From: Candidatus Omnitrophota bacterium
GTDB taxonomy: Bacteria; Omnitrophota; Gorgyraeia; Gygaellales; JAHJCI01
Direction: 5' to 3'
NCBI GenBank assembly: GCA_016783355.1
Contig: JADHWR010000029.1
Location: 1-14,981 of the forward strand
Length of the DNA: 14,981 nucleotides
In this document: positions 1 to 6,771 of the stretch, one piece after another
How positions within the stretch are numbered: the stretch's first letter is position 1
Layout of the letters: each line of letters opens with the position of its first letter
The notes under the pieces: generated by a model
Told to the model about the DNA's origin: nothing
What the model saw: only the letters and a program-made list of their open reading frames with translations
Database searches by the model: none
Program-made: the position numbers and the translations under genes

Positions 1-1717
1 TAATATAACAATAGATAGCCAAAACTTACAAGTTTCTAAAGAAACTACTGTTTTTGAAGCAGCAAAAAAGGTAAATATTAATATTCCGCATCTTTGTTAT
101 CATGAGGATTTATCTATTTATGGGGCCTGCAGGGTCTGTGTGGTAGAGATAGAGGGAAGGCCGCGCCTGGAGCCTTCTTGTGCTACTGTTGTAGAGGAAG
201 GAATGGTAATAGGGACAAATACCAGCCGGGTAAGGAAGGCGCGCCGGATGATTGTGGAGCTGCTTTTAGCCAATCATCCAGAGGATTGCCTTATCTGCGA
301 GAGGAACCAGATTTGCGAGTTAAGAAAACTTGCTTATGATTTAGGGATAAGGGCTTTAAGATTTGAAAAAGGAAGGAAATATCATTACGAACCAGATGTT
401 TCTTCTCCGGCAATAATCAGAGACCCTAACAAATGTATTCTTTGCAGCCGCTGTATCAGGGTTTGCCAAGAGATACAATCAGTAGGGGCAATTGATTTTA
501 TTAATAGGGGCGCAAGAACCCAGGTTTTGACCTTTTTTAATAAAGGGTTAAATAATGTAGATTGCACTAATTGCGGCCAATGCATCCTCGCTTGTCCAAC
601 AGGCGCATTGCGCGAGAAAACCGTAGTAGATGAAGTCTGGGAGGCGCTTTCCGATCCGAACAAATTTACTGTAGTTCAGACTGCACCGGCAGTAAGAGCA
701 GCTATCGGAGAAGAATTTGGTATGCCGGCAGGAAGTTTGGTGACTAAGAAAATGGCTGCTGCTTTGCGAAGATTGGGTTTTAATAAGGTGTTTGACACCC
801 AGTTTGCTGCAGATTTAACCATTATGGAAGAAGCACATGAGTTAATAGAGAGGATAAAAAATAAAAAAGGCAACCTTCCGCTGATTACCTCTTGTTCTCC
901 AGGATGGATAAAATATGCGGAGCATTTCTTTCCTCACTGCTTAGAGCATGTTTCCACGTGTAAGTCGCCACAGCAGATGTTCGGAGCAATCGCAAAGACC
1001 TACTATACAGAAAAGATTGGTGTTAAGCCTGCAGAGATGTTTGTGGTTTCAATTATGCCCTGCACAGCAAAGAAGTTTGAAGCTCAGCGTCCTGAGATGA
1101 GGTCTTCCGGAGTTCAGGACGTAGATGCAGTATTGACAACACGGGAGGCAGGACGGATGATTAAAGAAGCAGGCATTGATTTTGTAAATTTACCTGATCA
1201 GGATTTTGATCAACCCTTAGGTGTATCAACAGGCGCAGCAGTAATCTTTGCTGCAACAGGTGGGGTAATGGAGGCAGCACTGCGCACTGCCTACGAGGTG
1301 ATTACCGGTAAGACATTGGATAAGGTTGAGTTTGAGCAGGTTCGGGGAATGAGAGGGATAAGAGAAGCGCAGTTAACCCTGGACGGTCTGGATTTAAAGG
1401 TGGCAGTGGCGCACGGTTTATCTAATGCCAAAGTTTTATTAGAGCAGGTCGAAAAAGGAAAATCCCCCTATCATTTTATAGAAATAATGGCTTGCCCCGG
1501 CGGTTGTTTAGGCGGCGGAGGCCAGCCAATGCCGACCAATCTTGAAGTCAGAAAAGCACGGGCTGCCAGTATATATCGCGAAGATGAGGGGAAATCAATA
1601 AGAAAATCTCATGAAAATCCCGCAATTTTTGCACTCTATCAGGAATTTTTAGGCAAACCATTAAGTAAAAAATCACATCATCTTCTGCATACAACCTATA
1701 CCAAAAGAACCAGATGA
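1..1717 (+). CDS. hydA: [FeFe]-hydrogenase catalytic subunit, HndD/HydA type (5' end outside window)
   Basis: This is the catalytic subunit of a soluble, multi-cluster [FeFe]-hydrogenase, which interconverts H2 with protons and electrons. The frame is open from base 2, and the 571 visible residues already include a plant-type [2Fe-2S] domain (HLCYH, then GACRVC), so the true start lies upstream. In order follow a His-Cys [4Fe-4S] site (His92, Cys96, Cys99, Cys105), two ferredoxin-like [4Fe-4S] motifs (CILCSRC and CTNCGQC) and the H-cluster domain. The H-cluster motifs are TSCSPGW (Cys298), PCTAKK (Cys354) and MACPGGCLGGGGQP (Cys498, Cys502). The C-terminal tail resembles the small-subunit segment. 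This domain order is that of NAD(P)-linked or electron-bifurcating enzymes, which work with HndA/HndC-type partners; these would be expected upstream. The residue after the first H-cluster Cys is Ser rather than the commoner Cys. Identity is very secure; whether it is bifurcating cannot be told from this subunit alone. Confidence 0.97.
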   Translation, partial: NITIDSQNLQVSKETTVFEAAKKVNINIPHLCYHEDLSIYGACRVCVVEIEGRPRLEPSCATVVEEGMVIGTNTSRVRKARRMIVELLLANHPEDCLICERNQICELRKLAYDLGIRALRFEKGRKYHYEPDVSSPAIIRDPNKCILCSRCIRVCQEIQSVGAIDFINRGARTQVLTFFNKGLNNVDCTNCGQCILACPTGALREKTVVDEVWEALSDPNKFTVVQTAPAVRAAIGEEFGMPAGSLVTKKMAAALRRLGFNKVFDTQFAADLTIMEEAHELIERIKNKKGNLPLITSCSPGWIKYAEHFFPHCLEHVSTCKSPQQMFGAIAKTYYTEKIGVKPAEMFVVSIMPCTAKKFEAQRPEMRSSGVQDVDAVLTTREAGRMIKEAGIDFVNLPDQDFDQPLGVSTGAAVIFAATGGVMEAALRTAYEVITGKTLDKVEFEQVRGMRGIREAQLTLDGLDLKVAVAHGLSNAKVLLEQVEKGKSPYHFIEIMACPGGCLGGGGQPMPTNLEVRKARAASIYREDEGKSIRKSHENPAIFALYQEFLGKPLSKKSHHLLHTTYTKRTR

Positions 1718-1748
1718 GGGGGCAGGGAATTTTTTGACCACTCATCCT

Positions 1749-1783
1749 GACCCTGCCCCTGAACGAAGTGAAGGGGAAGGGTC
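1749..1783. repeat. Interspersed hairpin repeat upstream of the MBL-fold gene
   Basis: The arms GACCCTGCCCCT (1749-1760) and AGGGGAAGGGTC (1772-1783) pair over 12 positions with one mismatch around an 11-base loop. Read through, it would encode a PERSEGEG-like peptide, a translation style common for dispersed repeats in some candidate-phylum genomes (from memory). Its right arm supplies the purine-rich tract that serves as ribosome binding site for the gene starting at 1791, so folding could affect translation initiation. Confidence 0.7.
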
Positions 1784-1790
1784 TCTAAAT

Positions 1791-2393
1791 ATGATTCTCA
1801 AAACAGTTGTTGTCGGTTCAATGCAGGCTAACTGTTATATCTTTGGGTCAGATAAAACAAAAGATGTCGTTGTTATTGACCCCGGCGATGACTACGAAAA
1901 AATATCCACCTGCCTTAATGGCTTAAATGCAAAATATGTCATTAATACCCACGGGCACATAGACCACATTGGTGCTAACACAAGATTCAACTTGCCCATT
2001 TTAATCCACAGGTTAGATAATCAGTTACTGAAAAACCCGCAGCTGAACCTGTCTTTTCTTCTTGGTTTTCCTTTTTCTTCTCCAGAGGCAAGCAGGCTTC
2101 TGGAAGAGGCAGATACAATAAGGGCGGGCGAGATTAGCTTAGAGGTTATTCATACCCCGGGCCATACACCGGGCGGAATATGTTTAAAATATGACAACCT
2201 AATTTTTACAGGAGATACATTATTTAAAGAAGGAATAGGCAGGACAGATCTACCCTATGGTTCTCAATCAGATCTGATGAATTCTATAAAGAAGAAGCTT
2301 CTCGTTTATGGTGACGAGGTAACAATTTACCCTGGCCATGGCCCTCAATCCACTATTGGCGAGGAAAAAAGAAATAACCCATTTTTAAAATGA
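1791..2393 (+). CDS. MBL-fold metallohydrolase, glyoxalase II-like
   Basis: This is a 200-residue metallo-beta-lactamase-fold hydrolase of the hydroxyacylglutathione hydrolase-like (YcbL-type) group. The dinuclear metal site is visible: HGHIDH (His54, His56, Asp58, His59), His125 in HTPGH, Asp142 in GDTLF, and His183 in GHGP near the C-terminus. No signal peptide is seen, so it is probably cytoplasmic. The ATG at 1791 is preferred because the protein then begins MILKTVVVG, as family members do. A TTG at 1734 would add 19 residues translated from a dispersed repeat. The gene ends in an ATGA overlap with hydG, so it is translationally coupled to the maturation genes. The family hydrolyses thioesters or related substrates. 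A specific role in hydrogenase biogenesis is only suggested by position. Confidence 0.88.
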   Translation: MILKTVVVGSMQANCYIFGSDKTKDVVVIDPGDDYEKISTCLNGLNAKYVINTHGHIDHIGANTRFNLPILIHRLDNQLLKNPQLNLSFLLGFPFSSPEASRLLEEADTIRAGEISLEVIHTPGHTPGGICLKYDNLIFTGDTLFKEGIGRTDLPYGSQSDLMNSIKKKLLVYGDEVTIYPGHGPQSTIGEEKRNNPFLK

Positions 2394-3952
2394 TAGCCTC
2401 TAAATTTTGTAGCGCCGATTGGATAAAAAATATAATCAAAGAAGACGAGAACGCACCTTTTATGGAAAATGGGAATGATTTTATAAATGATGAGAAGATA
2501 GAAGAGATTCTCGCGAAAGGCAGGAATCCTCAAAAGAAAAAAGTGAGGGAGATCATTCAAAAATCTCTTGATATAGAAAGGTTAGAGCCGGATGAAACTG
2601 CTGCTCTTTTGAATGTTCAGGATTTGGATTTGTGGCAGGAGATATTTCAGGCAGCAGGCGAGGTAAAAACAAGGGTATATGATAATCGTATCGTCACCTT
2701 CGCCCCTTTGTATTTAAGTAACTTTTGCGTAAATAGTTGTCTTTACTGCGCTTTTAGAAAAGAGAATACCAAAGAGGTAAGAAGAAGGTTGACCCTTGAT
2801 GAAGCAAGGAAAGAAACAGAGGCACTTGTATCTCTTGGGCATAAGCGCCTGATTGTGGTTTATGGAGAGCACCCCCTTTCTGATATCGATTATATTGTCG
2901 ATACAATAAGAACTATTTATGAGATTAAGATAAAGCCCGTTCGAAATAATCCCGCCCCTGCCGTTAGGGGGGACGCCGTAGGCGGTGGGATTTCGAACGG
3001 GCTAAAAGCAAGGGCAAGCTCTAATCAGATTCGTCGGGTAAATCTGAATGCCGCGCCAATGGACATTGAGAGATTAAGGCTTTTAAAAAAGGCTGGTATT
3101 GGAACATACCAGATATTTCAGGAAACATACCATCACTCAACATACAGAAAGGTTCATCCCGCTGGTATAAAAGCGAATTACACCTGGAGGCTTTATGCAT
3201 TACACAGGGCGCAGGAAGTAGGCATAGATGATGTTGCCATTGGGGTTTTGTTTGGGCTTTATGATTGGAGATTTGAGGTTATGGGTCTTTTGTATCATGC
3301 TATAGATTTAGAGAAATACTTTGGCGTAGGCCCGCATACAATTTCTTTTCCTCGCTTGGAGCCGGCAGCAAACACCCCTTTTATTCAGCAGACAAAATAT
3401 AGAGTTTGCGATGAAGATTTCAAAAAACTTATTGCTGTAATTAGGCTTTCAGTTCCTTATACTGGTATGATTTTAACAGCAAGAGAAAGCCCTGAAATTA
3501 GGAGGGGCGCGATTCCATTAGGAATAACCCAGACAGATGCTTCGACAAGGATTGGTATTGGCGCATATAGCGATAGATATACTGAGCAGGAAGCAGAAAA
3601 GCAACAATTTCTTTTAGGGGATACAAGAAGCCTCGATGAGGTAATCAGGGAATTTGCCTCCAACGGCTATATTACATCATTTTGTACTGCTGGCTATCGT
3701 TGTGGAAGAACAGGGAAATGTATTATGGATTTATTAAAGCAGGGCAAAGAAAGGTGGTTTTGTAAGCTCAATGCCGTCTTAACCTTTAAAGAATATCTTT
3801 TGGACTTTGCAGATAAAAAGACACAGAGAGTTGGAGAGGAAGTCATCAAAGAGGAGATCAAGCAGATTGAAAGCAATCTTCCAGAGGTCCTGCCAAGGTT
3901 CAGGCAATATCTGAAGAGGATTGAGAACGGTAAGAGAGACCTCTATTTTTGA
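2390..3952 (+). CDS. hydG: HydG, radical SAM tyrosine lyase for [FeFe]-hydrogenase H-cluster assembly
   Basis: HydG cleaves tyrosine to p-cresol and dehydroglycine, producing the CO and CN- ligands, and builds an Fe(CO)2(CN) synthon on its auxiliary cluster. The radical SAM motif CX3CX2C is Cys113, Cys117 and Cys120. The N-terminal GNDFINDE and later RRVNLNAAP, GIGTYQIFQETYH and CKLNAVLTFKEYL segments are HydG signatures. At 520 residues it is longer than the usual roughly 470. About 24 extra residues (183-206) are encoded by a palindromic element at 2931-3006. The C-terminal auxiliary-cluster motif is altered: the expected CX2CX22C reads Cys432, Gly435, Cys458, with extra cysteines at 438 and 444. 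The start overlaps the preceding stop (ATGA). ThiH is the nearest relative, but the hydE and hydF neighbours and C-terminal cluster region settle HydG. Confidence 0.96.
   Translation: MIASKFCSADWIKNIIKEDENAPFMENGNDFINDEKIEEILAKGRNPQKKKVREIIQKSLDIERLEPDETAALLNVQDLDLWQEIFQAAGEVKTRVYDNRIVTFAPLYLSNFCVNSCLYCAFRKENTKEVRRRLTLDEARKETEALVSLGHKRLIVVYGEHPLSDIDYIVDTIRTIYEIKIKPVRNNPAPAVRGDAVGGGISNGLKARASSNQIRRVNLNAAPMDIERLRLLKKAGIGTYQIFQETYHHSTYRKVHPAGIKANYTWRLYALHRAQEVGIDDVAIGVLFGLYDWRFEVMGLLYHAIDLEKYFGVGPHTISFPRLEPAANTPFIQQTKYRVCDEDFKKLIAVIRLSVPYTGMILTARESPEIRRGAIPLGITQTDASTRIGIGAYSDRYTEQEAEKQQFLLGDTRSLDEVIREFASNGYITSFCTAGYRCGRTGKCIMDLLKQGKERWFCKLNAVLTFKEYLLDFADKKTQRVGEEVIKEEIKQIESNLPEVLPRFRQYLKRIENGKRDLYF
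2931..3006. repeat. In-frame palindromic element inside hydG (copy 1, PVR...SNG family)
   Basis: Perfect 14-base arms AGCCCGTTCGAAAT (2934-2947) and ATTTCGAACGGGCT (2990-3003) enclose a GC-rich centre. TAAA occurs at both ends (2931-2934 and 3003-3006), like a target duplication overlapping the arm ends. Counting one TAAA, the net insertion is 72 bases, or 24 codons, and contributes KPVRNN ... ISNGL to HydG. Removing 2935-3006 in silico restores an uninterrupted hydG frame. Related copies lie at 6670-6757 and 13637-13706. Confidence 0.9.
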
Positions 3953-3963
3953 AGTGAGTGAAG

Positions 3964-3983
3964 CCTGCCTGCCGGCAGGCAGG
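3964..3983. repeat. 20-base perfect palindrome between hydG and hydE
   Basis: CCTGCCTGCCGGCAGGCAGG is a perfect palindrome in the 48-base gap between the hydG stop and the hydE start. It could form a 20-base self-complementary structure in DNA or a hairpin in the operon mRNA. No T-run follows, so it is not a classical terminator. The same CCTGCC/GGCAGG core recurs at 5419-5441 and 7376-7400. Confidence 0.85.
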
Positions 3984-4000
3984 TAATCCCATCTCGAGAT

Positions 4001-5005
4001 GTGAATAAAAAAGAAATCATAGCACGATTAGAGACCGAGAACTCAAATCAGCTTTTTAATGAGGCGGATAAAATCAGAGAGGCTTGCCTTGGTAATGAAG
4101 TTCATATTAGAGGCATAATCGAGTTCTCTAATTACTGCTGCCGCAGTTGTCTTTACTGTGGTTTGCGCAAGGAGAACAAAGGGATTTCTCGCTATCGTAT
4201 GTCAGGCGAGGAAATAATAAAGCTCGCAAATGAGATAACGAACTTTGGTTTGAAAACTGTTGTTTTGCAATCAGGAGATGATTTTGCATTTACTCAAAAG
4301 ACCCTCTCAACAATTATAAATAAGATAAAAAAGGAAAACCCTGGTGTTGCCATAACCTTATCTGTAGGAGAAAGGCCGCCTGATGACTACAAGGCCTTTA
4401 AAGACGCCGGGGCAGACCGGTATCTTTTAAAGCACGAAACCGCCAACCCTGAGCTTTATCAAAGATTGCATCCTGGCCAGAGCCTAAAAAGAAGGCTCGA
4501 AATCTTAGAATATCTTAAAAAACTGAATTATCAGGTAGGAGCGGGCAATATCGTTGGTTTACGAGGGCAGGCCTTAGAAGATTTGGCAGATGATATTTTG
4601 TTGATGAAAATGCTGGATGTAGATATGGCAGGCATTGGGCCCTTTATTCCCCAGAGAGATACTCCTTTATCTGATTTTCCTTCTGGACCTTTAAAGCTAA
4701 CCCTGAAGGTCTTAGCTCTTACGCGCATACTTACTAAAAATAGTCATCTACCCGCTACTACTGCATTGGCAACATTAGATTCTGCGCAGGGCCAGCTTTC
4801 AGGTTTTAAGGCAGGATGTAATGTAATTATGCCTGATTTTACTCCTGAATATTACCGTAAGGATTATGTGATTTATGATCACAAAAGAAGAGTAGATTTA
4901 GAGAGAGCAAAAGAGTTAATTTTTAAAGCGCGAAGACTAATTTCAGCGGACCGAGGAGATTCGCTCAAATGCAGAAAACCCCAAGAGGCCTGCGTCTGCA
5001 GATAG
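4001..5005 (+). CDS. hydE: HydE, radical SAM [FeFe]-hydrogenase maturase
   Basis: HydE acts after HydG in making the diiron subcluster of the H-cluster, processing the HydG-derived Fe-Cys synthon. The CX3CX2C cluster motif is Cys46, Cys50 and Cys53 in NYCCRSCLYCGLR, with an extra adjacent Cys47. Family hallmarks include EVHIRGIIEFSN, KTVVLQSG, DRYLLKHETANP, GAGNIVGL, GIGPFIPQRDTPL, LPATTALATL and NVIMPDFTP. The 334-residue length is slightly shorter than the roughly 350 of the Thermotoga protein, mostly at the N-terminus. GTG at 4001 is the only workable start and has only a weak Shine-Dalgarno sequence, so translation probably depends on coupling. The last 12 codons overlap hydF and encode a Cys-rich tail (KCRKPQEACVCR) that is probably a by-product of the overlap. 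The second, non-essential cluster ligands of the Thermotoga enzyme are not evident. Confidence 0.96.
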   Translation: MNKKEIIARLETENSNQLFNEADKIREACLGNEVHIRGIIEFSNYCCRSCLYCGLRKENKGISRYRMSGEEIIKLANEITNFGLKTVVLQSGDDFAFTQKTLSTIINKIKKENPGVAITLSVGERPPDDYKAFKDAGADRYLLKHETANPELYQRLHPGQSLKRRLEILEYLKKLNYQVGAGNIVGLRGQALEDLADDILLMKMLDVDMAGIGPFIPQRDTPLSDFPSGPLKLTLKVLALTRILTKNSHLPATTALATLDSAQGQLSGFKAGCNVIMPDFTPEYYRKDYVIYDHKRRVDLERAKELIFKARRLISADRGDSLKCRKPQEACVCR

Positions 5006-6201
5006 CCATCTTTGGCAGAAGAAACACAGGTAAGTCCTCAATACTTAATGCTATAACGCGCCAAGAGGTTTCTATTGTTTCTGATGTCGCGGGTACCACT
5101 ACCGACTCCGTAGAAAAAGCAATGGAGTTATTACCCATTGGGCCGGTTTTATTTATTGATACCGCAGGATTGGATGATGTAGGCGCATTAGGAAGATTAA
5201 GAATCAAAAAGACCTATGAGGTTTTTCAACGCGCCGACATTGTTCTTTTAGTTACAGAGGCAGATGTATGGACAGAATATGAAGAAAGAATTTTAGAGGA
5301 AGCGAGAAAGAGAGAAACTCCTATTTTAGTCATTTTGAATAAAATAGACCAATTTAGCCCAGACCAGAATCTAAAAGAAAGATTAAATAAAGAAAAGATT
5401 CCTGTTGTTGTAACTTGCGCCCGCCTGCCGAGCGGGCAGGCATTAAATCATACCTGGCAGACAACAACGCAAGTAAAAAATGAACTTATTAAATTATTGC
5501 CGGCAGACTTTATAAACCCTACTCCTCTTATTTTTGACCTAATCAATGAAGGGGATTTAGTTATTTTAGTTATTCCCATAGATAAAGAAGCGCCCAAGGG
5601 AAGGCTTATCTTACCCCAGCAGCAGACATTAAGGGAAATATTAGACAAAAAGGCATCTGCCCTTGTGATGAATGAGAAAAATTTAGGACAGGCAATCGCT
5701 AATTTTAAAAAAAAGCCAGCAATTGTTATTACTGATTCTCAGGTTTTTGAAGAAGTTTTTAATTCTGTCCCAGAGGATGTTCTTGTAACCAGTTTTTCTA
5801 TTCTTTTTGCCCGCTCAAAAGGCGATTTAAAAGAATTGGCCAAAGGTGCACGAAGCTTGGATGACTTAAAACCAGAAGACAAAATCTTAATTGCCGAGGC
5901 CTGCACCCACCATCCTATTGGTGATGACATTGGACGGGTAAAAATCCCCAAATGGATTAGCCAAAGAATCGGAGGAAGAATAAATTTTGATGTTTTTTCA
6001 GGCCGAGATTTTCCTGCGGATTTGAAGCAGTATAAACTGATTATTCATTGCGGTGCCTGCATGCTAAACAGGAAGGAAACTTTAAGCAGAATCTATGAAG
6101 CCAGAAGTCAGGGGGTTGCGGTAACAAACTATGGTCTGGCGATAGCTTATCTTTTCGGCAGATTCCAGAGGGCTTTGGGACCCTTGAATAAGGTAAAATG
6201 A
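4969..6201 (+). CDS. hydF: HydF, GTPase and scaffold for H-cluster assembly
   Basis: HydF carries the assembled diiron precursor and delivers it to apo-hydrogenase. The N-terminal GTPase domain shows the P-loop GRRNTGKS (residues 16-23), DTAG (64-67) and NKID (124-127). The C-terminal domain carries the [4Fe-4S] ligands Cys312 with His314 (CTH), then His360, Cys361 and Cys364 (HCGAC). The start at 4969 gives MQKTPRGLRL, matching the family N-terminus, and overlaps the end of hydE by 37 bases. Just after the G5-like VTCA, a GC-rich palindrome (5419-5441) is read in frame as RLPSGQA, expanding a loop at the end of the GTPase domain. The 410-residue length is otherwise normal. It ends in an ATGA overlap with the next gene. 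Confidence 0.96.
   Translation: MQKTPRGLRLQIAIFGRRNTGKSSILNAITRQEVSIVSDVAGTTTDSVEKAMELLPIGPVLFIDTAGLDDVGALGRLRIKKTYEVFQRADIVLLVTEADVWTEYEERILEEARKRETPILVILNKIDQFSPDQNLKERLNKEKIPVVVTCARLPSGQALNHTWQTTTQVKNELIKLLPADFINPTPLIFDLINEGDLVILVIPIDKEAPKGRLILPQQQTLREILDKKASALVMNEKNLGQAIANFKKKPAIVITDSQVFEEVFNSVPEDVLVTSFSILFARSKGDLKELAKGARSLDDLKPEDKILIAEACTHHPIGDDIGRVKIPKWISQRIGGRINFDVFSGRDFPADLKQYKLIIHCGACMLNRKETLSRIYEARSQGVAVTNYGLAIAYLFGRFQRALGPLNKVK
5419..5441. repeat. GC-rich palindromic repeat in frame inside hydF
   Basis: GCCTGCC (5423-5429) and GGCAGGC (5435-5441) form a 7-base stem around a 5-base loop, and GCCCGC/GCGGGC offers an alternative stem. Translated it gives RLPSGQA in HydF at the G5 loop. 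Its core matches the palindrome at 3964-3983. Confidence 0.75.
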
Positions 6202-6668
6202 CCAAATCTATTTCTGTAATTATAGTTGCCTTTTTCTTGTTCTTCGCCAGCTACTCTCAGGCGCAGGAAGCTGAGAGAGACCTGCAAGAAAAATCATATT
6301 CTGACATTAATGCCTCTGAGCTTATGCGCAAGATTGAGAGAAAAGAAGAGTTTGTCTTGCTTGATGTAAGAACTGAAGATGAATATGCTCAAGGTTATAT
6401 CAAAGGAGCGATTTCAATCCCATATCGTGAAATAGATGTAAAAACCGTGAACCTGGGATGTCCGTGTAGAGAGGTAGTAATTTATTCTAAGAGCGGCCAC
6501 AGAAGCGCGAATATCGGCAAAAGCTTGGCAGGAGTGGGTTTCGTAGATGTCAAGAATCTACTTGGCGGAATTCAGGCCTGGAAGAAAACTGGAGGAAAAA
6601 TTGTGAAAGGAGATTTTGAGGCTGAGGGAAGAGCCGCTTTACCTGATGCCGGTGGGCAGGCGCGTTAA
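6198..6668 (+). CDS. Secreted rhodanese-like domain protein with Ser at the catalytic Cys position
   Basis: This 156-residue protein starts with a signal peptide (charged MTKS, hydrophobic core, probable cleavage near SQA-QE), so it should act outside the cytoplasmic membrane. A single rhodanese domain follows: FVLLDVRTEDEYAQGYIKGA, IPYREI, the active-site loop YSKSGHRS, and GGIQAW. In active rhodaneses the loop starts with a persulfide-forming Cys (CxxGxRS). Here that residue is Ser97, while Cys88 and Cys90 lie just upstream. It may therefore be a non-catalytic binding domain or use another Cys. It is coupled to hydF by an ATGA overlap. The final residues (PDAGGQAR) look repeat-derived. The stop codon is immediately followed, in the same frame, by a palindromic element. 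Confidence 0.88.
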   Translation: MTKSISVIIVAFFLFFASYSQAQEAERDLQEKSYSDINASELMRKIERKEEFVLLDVRTEDEYAQGYIKGAISIPYREIDVKTVNLGCPCREVVIYSKSGHRSANIGKSLAGVGFVDVKNLLGGIQAWKKTGGKIVKGDFEAEGRAALPDAGGQAR

Positions 6669-6669
6669 G

Positions 6670-6757
6670 TAAACCCCGTTCGAAGTCCCCGCCGTAGACG
6701 GGGCATCCCGACAAAAGGCGAGATGCCTTTTGTCGGGATTACTTCGAACGGGGTAAA
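6670..6757. repeat. Nested palindromic element between rhodanese and flavodoxin genes (copy 2, PVR...SNG family)
   Basis: Outer arms ACCCCGTTCGAAGT (6673-6686) and ACTTCGAACGGGGT (6741-6754) are perfectly complementary. Inside lies a second perfect 15-base inverted repeat (6705-6719 with 6725-6739, loop GAGAT) and a small CCCCG/CGGGG stem. TAAA stands at both ends (6670-6673 and 6754-6757), and the net length is 84 bases. It contains no stop in the family reading frame (NPVRS ... TSNGV), although it lies after the rhodanese TAA. No T-run follows, so it is unlikely to be a terminator. Its right edge is three bases from the flavodoxin ribosome binding site. Confidence 0.9.
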
Positions 6758-6771
6758 CCAAGGAGGGGGAG

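Noticed and set aside
1734..1790. Upstream TTG start giving the MBL-fold protein a 19-residue extension
   Set aside because: The extension (PDPAPERSEGEG) is a translated dispersed hairpin repeat, while the ATG at 1791 gives the family's normal N-terminus.
2390..3952. ThiH (thiamine tyrosine lyase) instead of HydG
   Set aside because: The C-terminal CTA...GRTG...CKLNAVLTFKEYL region and adjacency to hydE, hydF and the hydrogenase identify HydG.
6673..6754. Rho-independent terminator after the rhodanese gene
   Set aside because: The stems are strong but followed by GGGGTAAACCAAGGAGG rather than a T-run, and an operon gene begins 18 bases later.
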